Source: an uncultured bacterium
GTDB taxonomy: Bacteria; Elusimicrobiota; Elusimicrobia; Elusimicrobiales; Elusimicrobiaceae
NCBI GenBank assembly: GCA_949296525.1
Contig: CASFOP010000013.1
Span: forward strand, 1-38,941
Direction of reading: 5' to 3'
Length of the DNA stretch: 38,941 nucleotides
Numbering within the stretch: position 1 is the first letter of the stretch; every line of letters begins with the position of its first letter. The notes beneath the pieces are model-generated. The model had not been told where the DNA came from. It saw only the letters and a list, made by a program, of their open reading frames with translations, and searched no databases. A program made the translations under genes and the position numbers. Of this stretch, positions 15,563-24,541 are shown piece after piece.

Positions 15563-16501
15563 ATGCGTTTTCAAAAATCTCCCACTTATTTTATGGAATA
15601 CGCCGGGCTGAAAGCAGTGTGCTGGGTATTGCGCCTGCTGCCTTACCGCGCCGCACGGGCCGTAGGGCGTTTCTCCACAGGGCTGGCCGCGCGCTTTGCC
15701 TCCAAACGTTTTAAACGCAATTTGCAGGACATTGCACGGGTATTCCCCGACAAATCCCCGCAGGAAGTATATAAAATCGCTTACAATTCCTGGCGCAACA
15801 TGGGGCAGATTTTAGCCGAATTTATCAAACTGTCCTCCTATTCCCCCGATGAATTTAAAAAGCACGTCAAGGTGCGCGGGCTGGAGAAAATGCAGGAAGC
15901 CGAAAAAAATAAAACCGGCGGCATTATCCACATCGGCCACTTTACCAACTGGGAGGCCTTCGGCCTGGCCACGTCCGTATACGGCATAGACAAGGCCGTA
16001 CTGGCCCAGCGCGTGGACAACCCTTATGTAGACGAAGAAACCAACCGCCTGCGCAATATTTTTGGGGGACGCACTTTTTACAGCAACCATGACGCCAACC
16101 CGTTTTTTGCCTGCGCGCGGTGGCTGCGGCGCGGCAAGCTCATCGGCATTTTGACCGACCAAAATGTAGTGGCCAGCGAAATGTTTATGCACTTTTTGGG
16201 CCGGCCGGCGGCGGTGTCTCCTATCACGGGGCTTTTGGCCATACGCCTGCAGGTGCCGGTGTTCCCGGTGGTCGTTACGCGCGAGCATGACAAACTGATC
16301 TGCACCGTGCAGGATCCTGTCTATCCCCCCAAAGAATACAGCCAGGAACACATACGCGCTTTTGTGCGCCAATTGACCGACATTTATGAAGGATGGATAC
16401 GCAAAAACCCGCAAAACTGGCTTTGGGCGCACAACCGCTGGAAAAGAGAGGAGGAGGGCAAACTGTGGTTTGCCGCACACCCCGAATGCAAAATACCGTA
16501 A
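15563..16501 (+). CDS. lpxL: Lipid A late acyltransferase (LpxL/HtrB family)
   Basis: Transfers a secondary acyl chain to Kdo-lipid A at the inner membrane. The 312-aa length is family-typical. An N-terminal hydrophobic segment (about 13-30) anchors it. The catalytic HX4E motif is H126 to E131 in HIGHFTNWEAF. Further family pieces are FYSNHDANPFF, GILTDQNVVASEMFMHFLGR and the tail PQNWLWAHNRWK. Whether it is LpxL or LpxM type cannot be set by motif reading. It is the first gene of a tight operon; gmhB starts inside its 3' end. A -10 box sits 5 nt before the ATG. Confidence 0.85.
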   Translation: MRFQKSPTYFMEYAGLKAVCWVLRLLPYRAARAVGRFSTGLAARFASKRFKRNLQDIARVFPDKSPQEVYKIAYNSWRNMGQILAEFIKLSSYSPDEFKKHVKVRGLEKMQEAEKNKTGGIIHIGHFTNWEAFGLATSVYGIDKAVLAQRVDNPYVDEETNRLRNIFGGRTFYSNHDANPFFACARWLRRGKLIGILTDQNVVASEMFMHFLGRPAAVSPITGLLAIRLQVPVFPVVVTREHDKLICTVQDPVYPPKEYSQEHIRAFVRQLTDIYEGWIRKNPQNWLWAHNRWKREEEGKLWFAAHPECKIP

Positions 16502-17043
16502 AAGCCGTATTTTTTGACCGCGACGGCACCTTAATCCACGAGAAACCCGGAGTCTATTTAAGCGACCCCGACAAAGTGGTTCTTTACGCCCCCGTTCCCG
16601 CAGCTTTAAAAAGGCTGCAAAAAGCGGGGTTTCTATTTTTTATCGTATCCAACCAGTCCGGCATCGGGCGCGGGTATTTTACGGAAAAAGAAGTCAACGC
16701 CGTGCACGCACGCCTGCAAAGCCTGCTCCCTGTATCCATTAAAGAGATTGTATTTTGTCCGCATGCCCCGCAGGAAAACTGCGCCTGCCGCAAACCCGGC
16801 ACCCTGCTGGGGCGGCGCCTGATAGAAAAATACCATATAGACCCGGCGCATTCTTTTATGGTGGGCGACAAAAAAGCCGATGTGCTTTTCGGCCGGGCGC
16901 TGGGCATGAAAAGCGTGCTGGTTACCACGGCCAACGGTAAAAAACATTTGCAGAAATACCCGGATTTAAAGCCCGATTTTACGGCCAAAGACATGGCGGC
17001 GGCAGCGCGGTATATTCTGCGGGAGGATAAAACCCATGGCTAA
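16465..17043 (+). CDS. gmhB: D-glycero-D-manno-heptose-1,7-bisphosphate 7-phosphatase (HAD family)
   Basis: Removes the 7-phosphate in ADP-heptose synthesis for the LPS inner core. The 192-aa HAD protein has motif I FFDRDGTL, motif II SNQSGIGRG, motif III/IV VGDKKADVLFG, and the GmhB zinc ligands in CPHAPQENCACRKPG. I place the start at GTG 16465 because GGAGGAGGG precedes it by about 6 bases; ATG 16486 is the alternative and removes 7 residues. Either way it overlaps the end of lpxL (37 or 16 bases). It is followed by the DUF3108 gene, which overlaps by 8 bases. hldA further along supplies the preceding pathway step. Confidence 0.88.
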   Translation: MVCRTPRMQNTVKAVFFDRDGTLIHEKPGVYLSDPDKVVLYAPVPAALKRLQKAGFLFFIVSNQSGIGRGYFTEKEVNAVHARLQSLLPVSIKEIVFCPHAPQENCACRKPGTLLGRRLIEKYHIDPAHSFMVGDKKADVLFGRALGMKSVLVTTANGKKHLQKYPDLKPDFTAKDMAAAARYILREDKTHG

Positions 17044-18157
17044 ACATATTTTTTCTGCCCTTCTGTGCCTGATGCTGCTGGCCTGCCACAGCGCCAAAAC
17101 CCAAAATTCCGCCCAAACGGCGGCAGAGATATCCACGGCACCGCAGGAGAGCGTTTCCGTGCCGAATTCTGTCCCTATGCTGAAGCCGGAACAAACAGCG
17201 GACGAGCAACCCGCCGTACCGGACACGGACGAAAACCCGGCTCCCACCCAAACCATAACGGCACCCGCCGGGGGCCAATCCCAAACACAACCCCTGACAC
17301 CGCAGGATGAACCCCAAACGCCCGCCGCAGAGGCACCTGTTTCTTTTACTCCCGCTGCGGACACGGCCGTATTTGAAGATGAAAAGCTCATTGATTTTGA
17401 AGGCCGCATGCTGCACCCGTACGCCGAACTGGTGCCGGACGCCCGGGCCGACCAAAATGCCCCCTGGGCTTACGAACAGTTAAAATACGGCGTGTATTAC
17501 ACATTTATTAAAGCGGGCACCGCCTACATACGCAACCGCGGGCTGGTCAACATCAACGGCCGGCCGGCCTATCTGCTGCAGACCACAGCCTTTTCCGCCC
17601 CCGTCATTGACGCGTTTTTTAAGGTGCGTGATGTCAACCAGTCCTGGCTGGACGCGCAGGATTTTTATTCGCTGGGGTACGGCCAGAGCGTGCGCGAAGG
17701 CAATTATAAGCGCGACGAATGGGTGACGTTTGACTATGAAAACGGCGTTTACCGCGGCAAAATACAGAAAAAAGAGGAACCTCGCGACATCGGCGGCCCG
17801 CTGGACATAGCCGTGCTGGATATTTTAACGTCCCTGTATCATGTGCGCGGACAGGAGTTGGTGCCCGGACAAGATATTGTGTTTGACATCATCAACCGGG
17901 AAAAGCAATATCCCCTCGTCGTAAAAGTACTAAAAAAAGAAAAGGTGAAAACCGACGCCGGCACCTTTGACTGCGTGGTGGTGGAACCGCAGCTGCGCGG
18001 GGAAGGGATTTTCGTATCCAAAGGCAAAAGTTTAAAAGTCTGGCTGACCGACGACGAATATAAAATGCCCGTTAAAATGCAGGTGGAAGTGTTCATCGGC
18101 TCTGTGTCGGCCAAACTGCTGGAGTATAAAAGACAAGAACCGGAAAATATCTTATAA
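17036..18157 (+). CDS. DUF3108 lipoprotein in the LPS operon
   Basis: A predicted lipoprotein of 373 aa. The signal peptide ends in the lipobox LLAC with C17 as the lipidated residue. A low-complexity linker rich in Pro, Thr, Glu and Gln runs to about residue 110. The rest (about 140-370) matches the DUF3108 type: LKYGVYYTFIKAGTAYI, LVNINGRPAYLL, VNQSWLDAQDFYS, and VFVSKG-like and KMQVEVFIGSVSA strands, suggesting a periplasmic beta-rich fold. The function is unknown. Its place between gmhB and hldA suggests a part in envelope assembly, perhaps handling a lipid or polysaccharide (inference). A ribosome binding site GGGAGG precedes the ATG, and translation is coupled to gmhB by an 8-base overlap. 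Confidence 0.75.
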   Translation: MAKHIFSALLCLMLLACHSAKTQNSAQTAAEISTAPQESVSVPNSVPMLKPEQTADEQPAVPDTDENPAPTQTITAPAGGQSQTQPLTPQDEPQTPAAEAPVSFTPAADTAVFEDEKLIDFEGRMLHPYAELVPDARADQNAPWAYEQLKYGVYYTFIKAGTAYIRNRGLVNINGRPAYLLQTTAFSAPVIDAFFKVRDVNQSWLDAQDFYSLGYGQSVREGNYKRDEWVTFDYENGVYRGKIQKKEEPRDIGGPLDIAVLDILTSLYHVRGQELVPGQDIVFDIINREKQYPLVVKVLKKEKVKTDAGTFDCVVVEPQLRGEGIFVSKGKSLKVWLTDDEYKMPVKMQVEVFIGSVSAKLLEYKRQEPENIL

Positions 18158-18178
18158 TGGATTTTGAAAGAGGCTATC

Positions 18179-19168
18179 ATGCAAACCGTAACAACCAAAA
18201 GACTCAAAGAAATTTTACGCGCTTTTAAAGGAAAAGAAATGATCGTGGTGGGCGACGTGATGCTGGACCACTTTATCAAAGGCGACGTATCGCGTATCTC
18301 ACCGGAGGCCCCGGTGCCGGTGGTGGCCGTAAAGAACGAATTTTTTGTGGCCGGCGGCGCGGGCAATGTGGCCGTCAACCTGGCTGCACTGGGCGCACGC
18401 CCGCTGCTGGTGTCCGTCGTCGGGCGGGACGCAGGCGGCGAAATTTTAAAAGATTTCCTGCGCAAGCAAAACGTGGACATTTCCGGCATTACGGAAGATT
18501 ACGACCGCCCCACCACGCAAAAAATACGCGTCATGGCCGAGCAGCAACAAATCGTGCGTTTTGACCGCGAAAGCAAGCATTGCATTTCCCGTGAAGTGTC
18601 TGCCGAATGTATGAAAAATTTTAATGCGGCCGTTAAAACCGCCAAAGGCGTTATTTTGTCCGACTACGGCAAAGGCATGCTCAGCGACCAGAACATCAAA
18701 ACCCTTATCGCCGCCTGCCGCAAGCGTAAAATTCCCGTGTGTGTGGACCCCAAAATTGACAATTTCAAAAAATATAAAAACATTACCTGCATGACCCCCA
18801 ACACCAAAGAAGCCTGGGAAGGCTCCGGCCTGGCCCCAAAAGCCGGCGAAGAAGCCATAGAACATCTGGGGCAGAAGATTTTGAAAATGCTCAATGCAGA
18901 TTCCATTTTAATCACCCGCAGCGCAGACGGCATGAGCCTGTTTGAAAAAGGCAAGAAAAAACCCGTTACCGTCCGCGCCACCGCACGCGAAGTATTTGAC
19001 GTTACCGGCGCGGGCGACACGGTGATTTCCGTATTTACGCTGGCGCTGGCCTGCGGGGCCAAACTGCATGAAGCGGCGGTGCTGTCCAACTATGCCGCGG
19101 GCATTGTGGTGGGCAAAAGCGGCACCGCCACCGTCACTCCCGAAGAAATAGAGGAGGTGCTTCCGTGA
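18179..19168 (+). CDS. hldA: D-glycero-beta-D-manno-heptose-7-phosphate kinase
   Basis: A PfkB-family kinase that adds the 1-phosphate to heptose-7-phosphate in ADP-heptose synthesis. The 329-aa protein covers only the kinase domain of HldE/RfaE; the adenylyltransferase domain is missing and should be encoded elsewhere. Family blocks are VVGDVMLDHFIKGDVSRISPEAPVPV near the N-terminus, GGAGNVAVNLAALGA, SDYGKGML, and the C-terminal catalytic VTGAGDTVIS. ATG 18179 is chosen because AAAGAGG precedes it; an in-frame TTG lies 15 bases further up. The stop overlaps the kdsB GTG by four bases (GTGA). Confidence 0.9.
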   Translation: MQTVTTKRLKEILRAFKGKEMIVVGDVMLDHFIKGDVSRISPEAPVPVVAVKNEFFVAGGAGNVAVNLAALGARPLLVSVVGRDAGGEILKDFLRKQNVDISGITEDYDRPTTQKIRVMAEQQQIVRFDRESKHCISREVSAECMKNFNAAVKTAKGVILSDYGKGMLSDQNIKTLIAACRKRKIPVCVDPKIDNFKKYKNITCMTPNTKEAWEGSGLAPKAGEEAIEHLGQKILKMLNADSILITRSADGMSLFEKGKKKPVTVRATAREVFDVTGAGDTVISVFTLALACGAKLHEAAVLSNYAAGIVVGKSGTATVTPEEIEEVLP

Positions 19169-19902
19169 GCGAGGTTTTAATCGTTATCCCGGCCCGTTAC
19201 GGCTCCACCCGTCTGCCCGGCAAGGCCTTAAAACTCTTGGCGGGCAAACCCGTGGTACAGCATGTGTGGCAGGCCTGCGTAAAGGCAGATGTGGGCGAAG
19301 TGCTTATCGCCACGGAAAACCAAATTGTGGTAGACGCGGCGGCACAGTTCGGCGCCAAAGCCGTACTGACCAGTGAGTCCTGCCAAAGCGGCACCGACCG
19401 CGTTTATGAAGCGGCCAAAAACCGCCCCGAGCGGATTATCATTAACGTGCAGGGCGACGAGCCTTTTATCGCCCCCTCCACGGTACAGAAAATAGCGCGG
19501 CTTTTGCAGGCCGACCCGCAGTGCGACATTGCCTCCGCCGTCGCGCCGACGCTGGACGAAAACAAAATAAACGACCCCAACTGCGTCAAAGCCGTTTTAA
19601 ACAAACAGGGACGTGCTTTGTATTTTTCCCGTTCGCGCGTACCGTACAAACGCGAACTGACCGAAGAAAACAAAAAAGTGCCTTACTGGCAGCACTGCGG
19701 TATTTACGGCTATCAGCGCAAAGCCTTGGAACGCTTTGTCAGCCTTCCCCCCAGTCCGCTGGAACAGCTGGAGAGGCTGGAGCAGCTGCGCGCGCTGGAA
19801 GACGGCATGACCTTAAAATGCGTGGTCATAGAATCGGCCGGGCCGGCCATAGACACGGCCCATGACCTGGCCGCCGCCGAAGAATATTTTAAATCGCATT
19901 AA
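19165..19902 (+). CDS. kdsB: CMP-Kdo synthetase (3-deoxy-manno-octulosonate cytidylyltransferase)
   Basis: Activates Kdo with CTP for transfer to lipid A. The 245-aa length is typical. Visible motifs are VIPARYGSTRLPGKAL at the N-terminus, a TSESCQSGTDRV block, IINVQGDEPFI (about 92-102), the SRSRVPY block, and HCGIYGYQRKAL with PPSPLEQLERLEQLRALE. The start is GTG, preceded by GAGGAGG and overlapping the hldA stop as GTGA, so translation is coupled. It is the last gene of the lpxL operon, ending in a strong terminator. pyrG, which makes the CTP it uses, follows but has its own leader. Confidence 0.93.
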   Translation: MSEVLIVIPARYGSTRLPGKALKLLAGKPVVQHVWQACVKADVGEVLIATENQIVVDAAAQFGAKAVLTSESCQSGTDRVYEAAKNRPERIIINVQGDEPFIAPSTVQKIARLLQADPQCDIASAVAPTLDENKINDPNCVKAVLNKQGRALYFSRSRVPYKRELTEENKKVPYWQHCGIYGYQRKALERFVSLPPSPLEQLERLEQLRALEDGMTLKCVVIESAGPAIDTAHDLAAAEEYFKSH

Positions 19903-19910
19903 GGCGCAGG

Positions 19911-19940
19911 ACTCCCGCCCCCGGCGGGAGTTCCTCTTTT
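19911..19940 (+). terminator. Terminator of the envelope operon
   Basis: A 9-bp stem ACTCCCGCC/GGCGGGAGT with a CCC loop is followed by TCCTCTTTT, 9 bases after the kdsB stop. Confidence 0.75.
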
Positions 19941-20047
19941 GGAGAGGGAAAAGACGGTATTTGCCATGCAGAAAAAAGCATGGGCACCGCGTGAGATGGT
20001 ATACGCACCGTCCCCACCGCTTTTAAACATTTAGTAAGGAGAAACAT

Positions 20048-21637
20048 ATGTCCAAATTCATCATCATCACCGGCGGCGTGGTCAGCTCGCTGGGCAAAGG
20101 CATTTCCGGTGCCAGCATCGGCAAGCTGCTGCAGCTGCACGGCCTGAAGGTCAACATGATTAAGTGCGACCCTTACATCAATGTGGACCCGGGCACCATG
20201 AGCCCTTACCAACACGGCGAAGTGTTCGTCACCGTGGACGGGGCCGAAGCGGATTTGGATTTGGGCCATTACGAACGCTTTTTGGACGTGGAAATGACCA
20301 AAGCCAACACCAACACCGCCGGCAGCATTTACCAGACCGTCATTGACAAGGAACGCCGCGGCGAATATTTGGGCGCGACGGTGCAGGTCATTCCGCACAT
20401 TACCAACGAAATCAAAAAACGCTTCTGCGCGTTTGAAAAAGATTTTGACGTATCCATTATAGAAATCGGCGGCACGGTGGGCGACATTGAGTCCCTGCCC
20501 TTTTTGGAAGCGGCGCGCCAGCTGCGCCTGGAAAGGGGGCCCAAAAACGTCATCTGCGTACACGTTACGCTGGTGCCCTATATCGCTGTGGCGCAGGAGC
20601 TGAAAACAAAGCCCACGCAGCACTCGGTCAATAAACTGCGCGAAGTGGGCATAGAGCCCAGCATGCTCATCTGCCGCACGGAAAAGCCGCTGTCCGAAGG
20701 GATTAAAAACAAGCTCTCGCTGTTCTGCAGCGTGCCGGCCAAGGCGGTCATTGAATGCGCCGACGCCAAATCCATTTACGAAGTGCCGCTGAATTTCTAC
20801 AAACAAAAAGTGGACGAACAGGTATTGGAACTGCTGGACCTCAAGCCCAAACACGCGGTGGACGCCAAATGGTTTAAATTCTTTGAAAAGGCCCTCCACC
20901 CGTCCAAGACGGTCAAAATCGCCATTGCGGGCAAATATTCCGAACTGCAGGACGCGTATAAATCCGTCTGTGAGGCCCTGCGCCACGCGGGCATGAACAA
21001 TGACGCCAAGGTGGAAATCCTCTACGTCAATACGGAAAAGGACGACGTGGCCAAAAAGTTAAAAGATGCCGACGGCATTTTAATCCCGGGCGGCTTCGGC
21101 ACGCGCGGCATTGAAGGCAAAATAGACACCGTGCGGTACGCGCGCGAAAACAAAGTGCCGTTTCTGGGCATTTGCGTGGGCATGCAGTGCGCGGTGATTG
21201 AGGCGGCGCGCAACCTCTGCGGGCTGGCAGGGGCCAACTCCACCGAGTTTGACCCGCAGACCAAAGACCCGGTGGTGGACCTGACGCCCCAGCAGAAAAA
21301 CGTGGTTTACAAAGGCGGCACCATGCGCCTGGGCAATTATACGGCGGATCTGGAAAAAGGCTCTTTGGCCCATAAACTCTACGGCAAGGATCAAATCCAG
21401 GAACGCCACCGCCACCGCTATGAATTTAATCCCGCGTACGTCAAACAACTGCGCGAAGCGGGCCTGAAGGTGACGGGCTGGCACGAAGGCGTGCTGCCGG
21501 AAATTGTGGAGCGCGAAGACCACCCGTATTTTATTGCGGGCCAGTTCCACCCCGAATTCGGCTCCCGTCCGCTGCGCCCGCACCCGCTGTTTGACGGCCT
21601 TGTCAAAGCGGCTTTAAAAAGAAAAGAAGAAAACTAA
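20048..21637 (+). CDS. pyrG: CTP synthase
   Basis: Makes CTP from UTP, ATP and glutamine in the cytoplasm. The 529-aa protein has the synthase domain first ([16 protein letters not shown], then [21 protein letters not shown] and [13 protein letters not shown]). A class I glutamine amidotransferase domain follows from about residue 295. The amidotransferase nucleophile is C376 in [10 protein letters not shown], and the triad His/Glu lie in [11 protein letters not shown] near the end. The ATG has a strong site TAAGGAGAAAC. The 145-base upstream gap holds the kdsB terminator and a small hairpin (CCATGC/GCATGG, 19963-19985); no clear promoter was found. Confidence 0.95.
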   Translation: MSKFIIITGGVVSSLGKGISGASIGKLLQLHGLKVNMIKCDPYINVDPGTMSPYQHGEVFVTVDGAEADLDLGHYERFLDVEMTKANTNTAGSIYQTVIDKERRGEYLGATVQVIPHITNEIKKRFCAFEKDFDVSIIEIGGTVGDIESLPFLEAARQLRLERGPKNVICVHVTLVPYIAVAQELKTKPTQHSVNKLREVGIEPSMLICRTEKPLSEGIKNKLSLFCSVPAKAVIECADAKSIYEVPLNFYKQKVDEQVLELLDLKPKHAVDAKWFKFFEKALHPSKTVKIAIAGKYSELQDAYKSVCEALRHAGMNNDAKVEILYVNTEKDDVAKKLKDADGILIPGGFGTRGIEGKIDTVRYARENKVPFLGICVGMQCAVIEAARNLCGLAGANSTEFDPQTKDPVVDLTPQQKNVVYKGGTMRLGNYTADLEKGSLAHKLYGKDQIQERHRHRYEFNPAYVKQLREAGLKVTGWHEGVLPEIVEREDHPYFIAGQFHPEFGSRPLRPHPLFDGLVKAALKRKEEN

Positions 21638-21645
21638 ACCTTATA

Positions 21646-21673
21646 AAAAACCCCGCTGAAAGGCGGGGTTTTT
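21646..21673. terminator. Bidirectional terminator between pyrG and pilin E
   Basis: CCCCGC/GCGGGG with flanking AAAAA and TTTTT, loop TGAAAG, between convergent genes. It serves both pyrG on plus and pilin E on minus. Confidence 0.85.
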
Positions 21674-21682
21674 AAATACTTT

Positions 21683-22156
21683 CTACCAATAACTAAGATA
21701 ATCTGTCCAAGCATAAACGGTATCCGTACTAAAACTGCGGCAAATCTCCTTATTCCGATCAGAGCCCCAACCGTTGCAGACAAATTTCCCGTGCACGGCT
21801 TCCGGACGGCAGGAATCATCCGTTTCGGAGGGATGCTCATAACAGCGGTGTATTCCGGGCCCTCCGTGAAGGCTATACCAGACCTTATATTTATTCATAT
21901 CAAAACCGGAATGCGCCTCCATCCCCGCCTTATTCCAGTCTATATCCAAATCCTCTTTATCATCGGCATAGAAACCGTTTTGCATGTAAAAACGTTCCTG
22001 GGCCTCCTGAATAGATTTCAGCATGGGCAGCACACGCGCTATGCGGGCCCGTATGACCGCCTTCTGGTATTGCGGCACCGCCACGGCGGCTAAAATGCCT
22101 ATAATTAATACGACCACCAACAATTCTATCAGCGTAAAACCTTTTCTCATTTTCAT
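21683..22156 (-). CDS. Type IV pilin-like protein (pilin E)
   Basis: A prepilin of 157 aa with the shortest leader here, six residues (MKMRKG), then [16 protein letters not shown] with Glu5, ending AVPQYQKAV. The mature chain has a spine helix (LPMLKSIQEAQERFYMQNGFY) and a cysteine-bearing C-terminal domain (HRCYEH, DDSCRP, FVCNGW and EICRSF). AGGG precedes the ATG. The transcript should start near 22213 from a T-tract promoter. The gene lies downstream of pbpC, and the promoter -35 overlaps a hairpin that may terminate pbpC. Its role within a pilus is unknown. Confidence 0.87.
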   Translation of the reverse strand: MKMRKGFTLIELLVVVLIIGILAAVAVPQYQKAVIRARIARVLPMLKSIQEAQERFYMQNGFYADDKEDLDIDWNKAGMEAHSGFDMNKYKVWYSLHGGPGIHRCYEHPSETDDSCRPEAVHGKFVCNGWGSDRNKEICRSFSTDTVYAWTDYLSYW

Positions 22157-22219
22157 CCCTGCACAAAGGTTTAAACGGCCAAAATCAAACGACAGGCGCT
22201 TTCTTTCCCGCCCATGTAC

Positions 22220-22248
22220 AGGGTATCAAAAAAAAAAAAACGAGTCAA
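22220..22248 (-). promoter_or_regulatory. Pilin E promoter with 13-T spacer tract
   Basis: On the minus strand -35 TTGACT (22248-22243), a 17-base spacer made of CG, thirteen T and GA, then -10 TACCCT (22225-22220). It differs from the pilin D promoter by one T in the run, giving a 17- rather than 16-base spacer. Confidence 0.55.
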
Positions 22249-22264
22249 GCCTGACCCGTTTTTT
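22228..22264 (-). terminator. Possible terminator of the A2M-pbpC operon, overlapping pilin E promoter
   Basis: On the minus strand ACGGGTCA and TGACTCGT form an 8-bp stem with one G-U pair and are followed by the 13-T run. This has the form of an intrinsic terminator about 150 bases after the pbpC stop, using the same bases as the pilin E -35. The equivalent site at pilin D has no stem. Confidence 0.5.
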
Positions 22265-22417
22265 CAGCAAAAAAACAACAAGAAAACGACAGCGGAGGAA
22301 CAAGGATAAGTTTCTGAAACGAAGTATAGAATGGCTTTACTTGCTGTAAGCGCTAATCCTATAAATCAGGTCATGCGGAATTTATTTCCGTATACCTTAC
22401 GCTTGGCTGTTTATCTT

Positions 22418-24541
22418 TTACAATACCGTAAATTGCGTCTGCGCCTCTTCCCCGCCGCAGGCCGCTTCCAGGGCAAACTTGCCCTTTTCAAGCGGCCACC
22501 AAATATCCGCGCCGTCCCCTTCCAGCCGCTTCCCGTTCAGCGTCCATACACAGGCCCCCTGCGCACCGGCCGTTTTAAAATGCAGCTGCTGACCAGCGGA
22601 GGGTACAGAGGGGTCGTATTTAAACACGTCGCCGCGCACGGGGAAAAGAATTTGCAGCGCGGCGGCCGATGCTTCATGCTTCCCGTCACAGACTTTTTGC
22701 GGCACGGTATCCGAGATAAAAAGTTCTTCGCGCGTATGCGGGCAGTCCGGCCCCGCCAGCAGACCGCTTTCCTCACACACCAAAGCGGCGTTAATCCCCG
22801 CAGGCCGCTCAAAGACACCGGAAGGATACCTGTCATGGGCGTACAAAAGTACGTCGTGCATAATGGGCGCGGCGCCGGATATGCCCGATACTTTCTGCAT
22901 GGAAGACGCGTCAAAATTCCCCGCCCAGACGGCCACGGTCAGACGCGGGGTATAGCCTACGGCAAAATTGTCGCGGTAATCTTTGCTGGTGCCCGTTTTG
23001 GCCGCTGCGGGAAAAGGCATATTTAAAGGGGAGTTAAGGCCAAAAGCGTCGGCACGCGCGGCATTGTCGGACAAAATATCCGTAATGATATAGCTGACGT
23101 CCGGCGGCAGGGCCTGCCTGCGCGTGGTACGGGTGGCCAGGCGCGGCTGTGAAGCAAACACCACGGGGCGCACCTCTCCGCCGCGGGCCAGTGCGGCATA
23201 GGCGTTGGCCAGTTCTAACAGGGTCACTTCCCCCCCGCCCAGCGCCAGCCCCAGGCCGTAAAAATCCGGCGCGCGGCTTAAAGAGCGGAAATCCAAATCA
23301 TGCAGCAAATTCAGCAGGCGCGCCGCCCCCAGCGGTTCGGCCGCTTTGACGGCGGGTACATTGTAAGAGCACGCCAGCGCGCGGCGCACGGACACCCCTC
23401 CGTGAAAATTTTCATCATAATTGCGCGGGCGGAAGCCCCCTTCAAAAAACGTATCTTCGTCCTGCAGCACGCTGGCGGCGGTCAGGCCGTTTTGCAGGGC
23501 CAGCGCATATACAAACGGTTTTAAGGAGGAGCCGGGCTGGCGCAAAGCCGCCGCACCGTCCACCTGCCCGCTGTGCGCCTCGTCATAAAAATCGGCCGAG
23601 CCCACATAAGCCAGCACGCCGCCCGTGGCATTGTCCAGCACCACCACAGCGGCATTGGTGACGTTGTTGTCTTTGAGTTTGGATAAATGGTTCAGCACCG
23701 CGCGTTCGGCATACAGCTGTAAATCTTTATCCAGCGTGGTATACACGCGCGCCGCGTCCGGCGCCATTTCATAGACGCGCCGCGCAAAATGCGGCGCCGA
23801 AAACGGCCGCTCCCCGCGCGAAAGCCCCAGCGGCTCTTTCATGGCCAAATCGTATTGTTCGTCCGTAATAAAGCCGTTTTTGCGCATAGCTTCCAGCACC
23901 CGCCCGCGGCGCACAAGCGCGCCCTTGGGGTTTTTAAGCGGGTTTAAACGCGCGGGGGACTGTATCAGCCCCGCCAGCAACGCGCTCTGCGCCAAAGACA
24001 GCGCCGAAGCCGGCACACCAAAATAAAATTTGGCCGCGGCCTGCACGCCCTGGGTCATATTGCCAAATTCCAGCGCGTTGAAATAATCCTGCAAAATTTC
24101 CTCTTTGCTTTTTTCCCGCTCCAGTTTCAGCGCGTCCCAGGCTTCCCGTATTTTCCCCCACAGGGTTTTGGGGCGCGGCTCAATGGCGCGCGCCAGCTGC
24201 TGCGTAATGGTGGACGCGCCGGACACCACCCCCCCGCCGCGCAAATTCTGCCACAGCGCGCGCAGTACCGCGCGGGCGTCCACGCCCGCGTGGGTATAAA
24301 AACGCCGGTCCTCGGCCGCCACGGCGGCCAGCACCAGCCACGGGGAAATATCGGACAGGGCAACCGGTTCGGAATAAGTTTCCCGCTCGGAAAGAAAAGA
24401 ACGCAGGGGCCGCCCCGCGCGGTCAAATAGCTGTACGGAAACGGCGGAAGAAGGTGCGGCGGGCGCGGAAAGCGCTTCCCCGCCCAAAGGACGGGGAAGC
24501 ATACAAAACAGCAGCCACAGCACACACGCCGCGCGTTTCAT
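22418..24541 (-). CDS. pbpC: Penicillin-binding protein 1C (transglycosylase/transpeptidase)
   Basis: A bifunctional periplasmic peptidoglycan synthase of 707 aa. An N-terminal signal or anchor segment (about 1-20) is followed by the GT51 domain with catalytic E77 in AAEDRRFYTH. The transpeptidase domain has S338 and K341 in PGSSLKPF, SYN in ACSYNVPAVK, and KTG in AKTGTSKDY. The C-terminal 90 residues match the beta-sandwich tail found in PBP1C proteins. It follows the macroglobulin gene with a TGATG stop-start overlap, so the two are cotranslated, as in the E. coli yfhM-pbpC pair. Together they may act as a repair and defence unit in the periplasm. Confidence 0.92.
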   Translation of the reverse strand: MKRAACVLWLLFCMLPRPLGGEALSAPAAPSSAVSVQLFDRAGRPLRSFLSERETYSEPVALSDISPWLVLAAVAAEDRRFYTHAGVDARAVLRALWQNLRGGGVVSGASTITQQLARAIEPRPKTLWGKIREAWDALKLEREKSKEEILQDYFNALEFGNMTQGVQAAAKFYFGVPASALSLAQSALLAGLIQSPARLNPLKNPKGALVRRGRVLEAMRKNGFITDEQYDLAMKEPLGLSRGERPFSAPHFARRVYEMAPDAARVYTTLDKDLQLYAERAVLNHLSKLKDNNVTNAAVVVLDNATGGVLAYVGSADFYDEAHSGQVDGAAALRQPGSSLKPFVYALALQNGLTAASVLQDEDTFFEGGFRPRNYDENFHGGVSVRRALACSYNVPAVKAAEPLGAARLLNLLHDLDFRSLSRAPDFYGLGLALGGGEVTLLELANAYAALARGGEVRPVVFASQPRLATRTTRRQALPPDVSYIITDILSDNAARADAFGLNSPLNMPFPAAAKTGTSKDYRDNFAVGYTPRLTVAVWAGNFDASSMQKVSGISGAAPIMHDVLLYAHDRYPSGVFERPAGINAALVCEESGLLAGPDCPHTREELFISDTVPQKVCDGKHEASAAALQILFPVRGDVFKYDPSVPSAGQQLHFKTAGAQGACVWTLNGKRLEGDGADIWWPLEKGKFALEAACGGEEAQTQFTVL

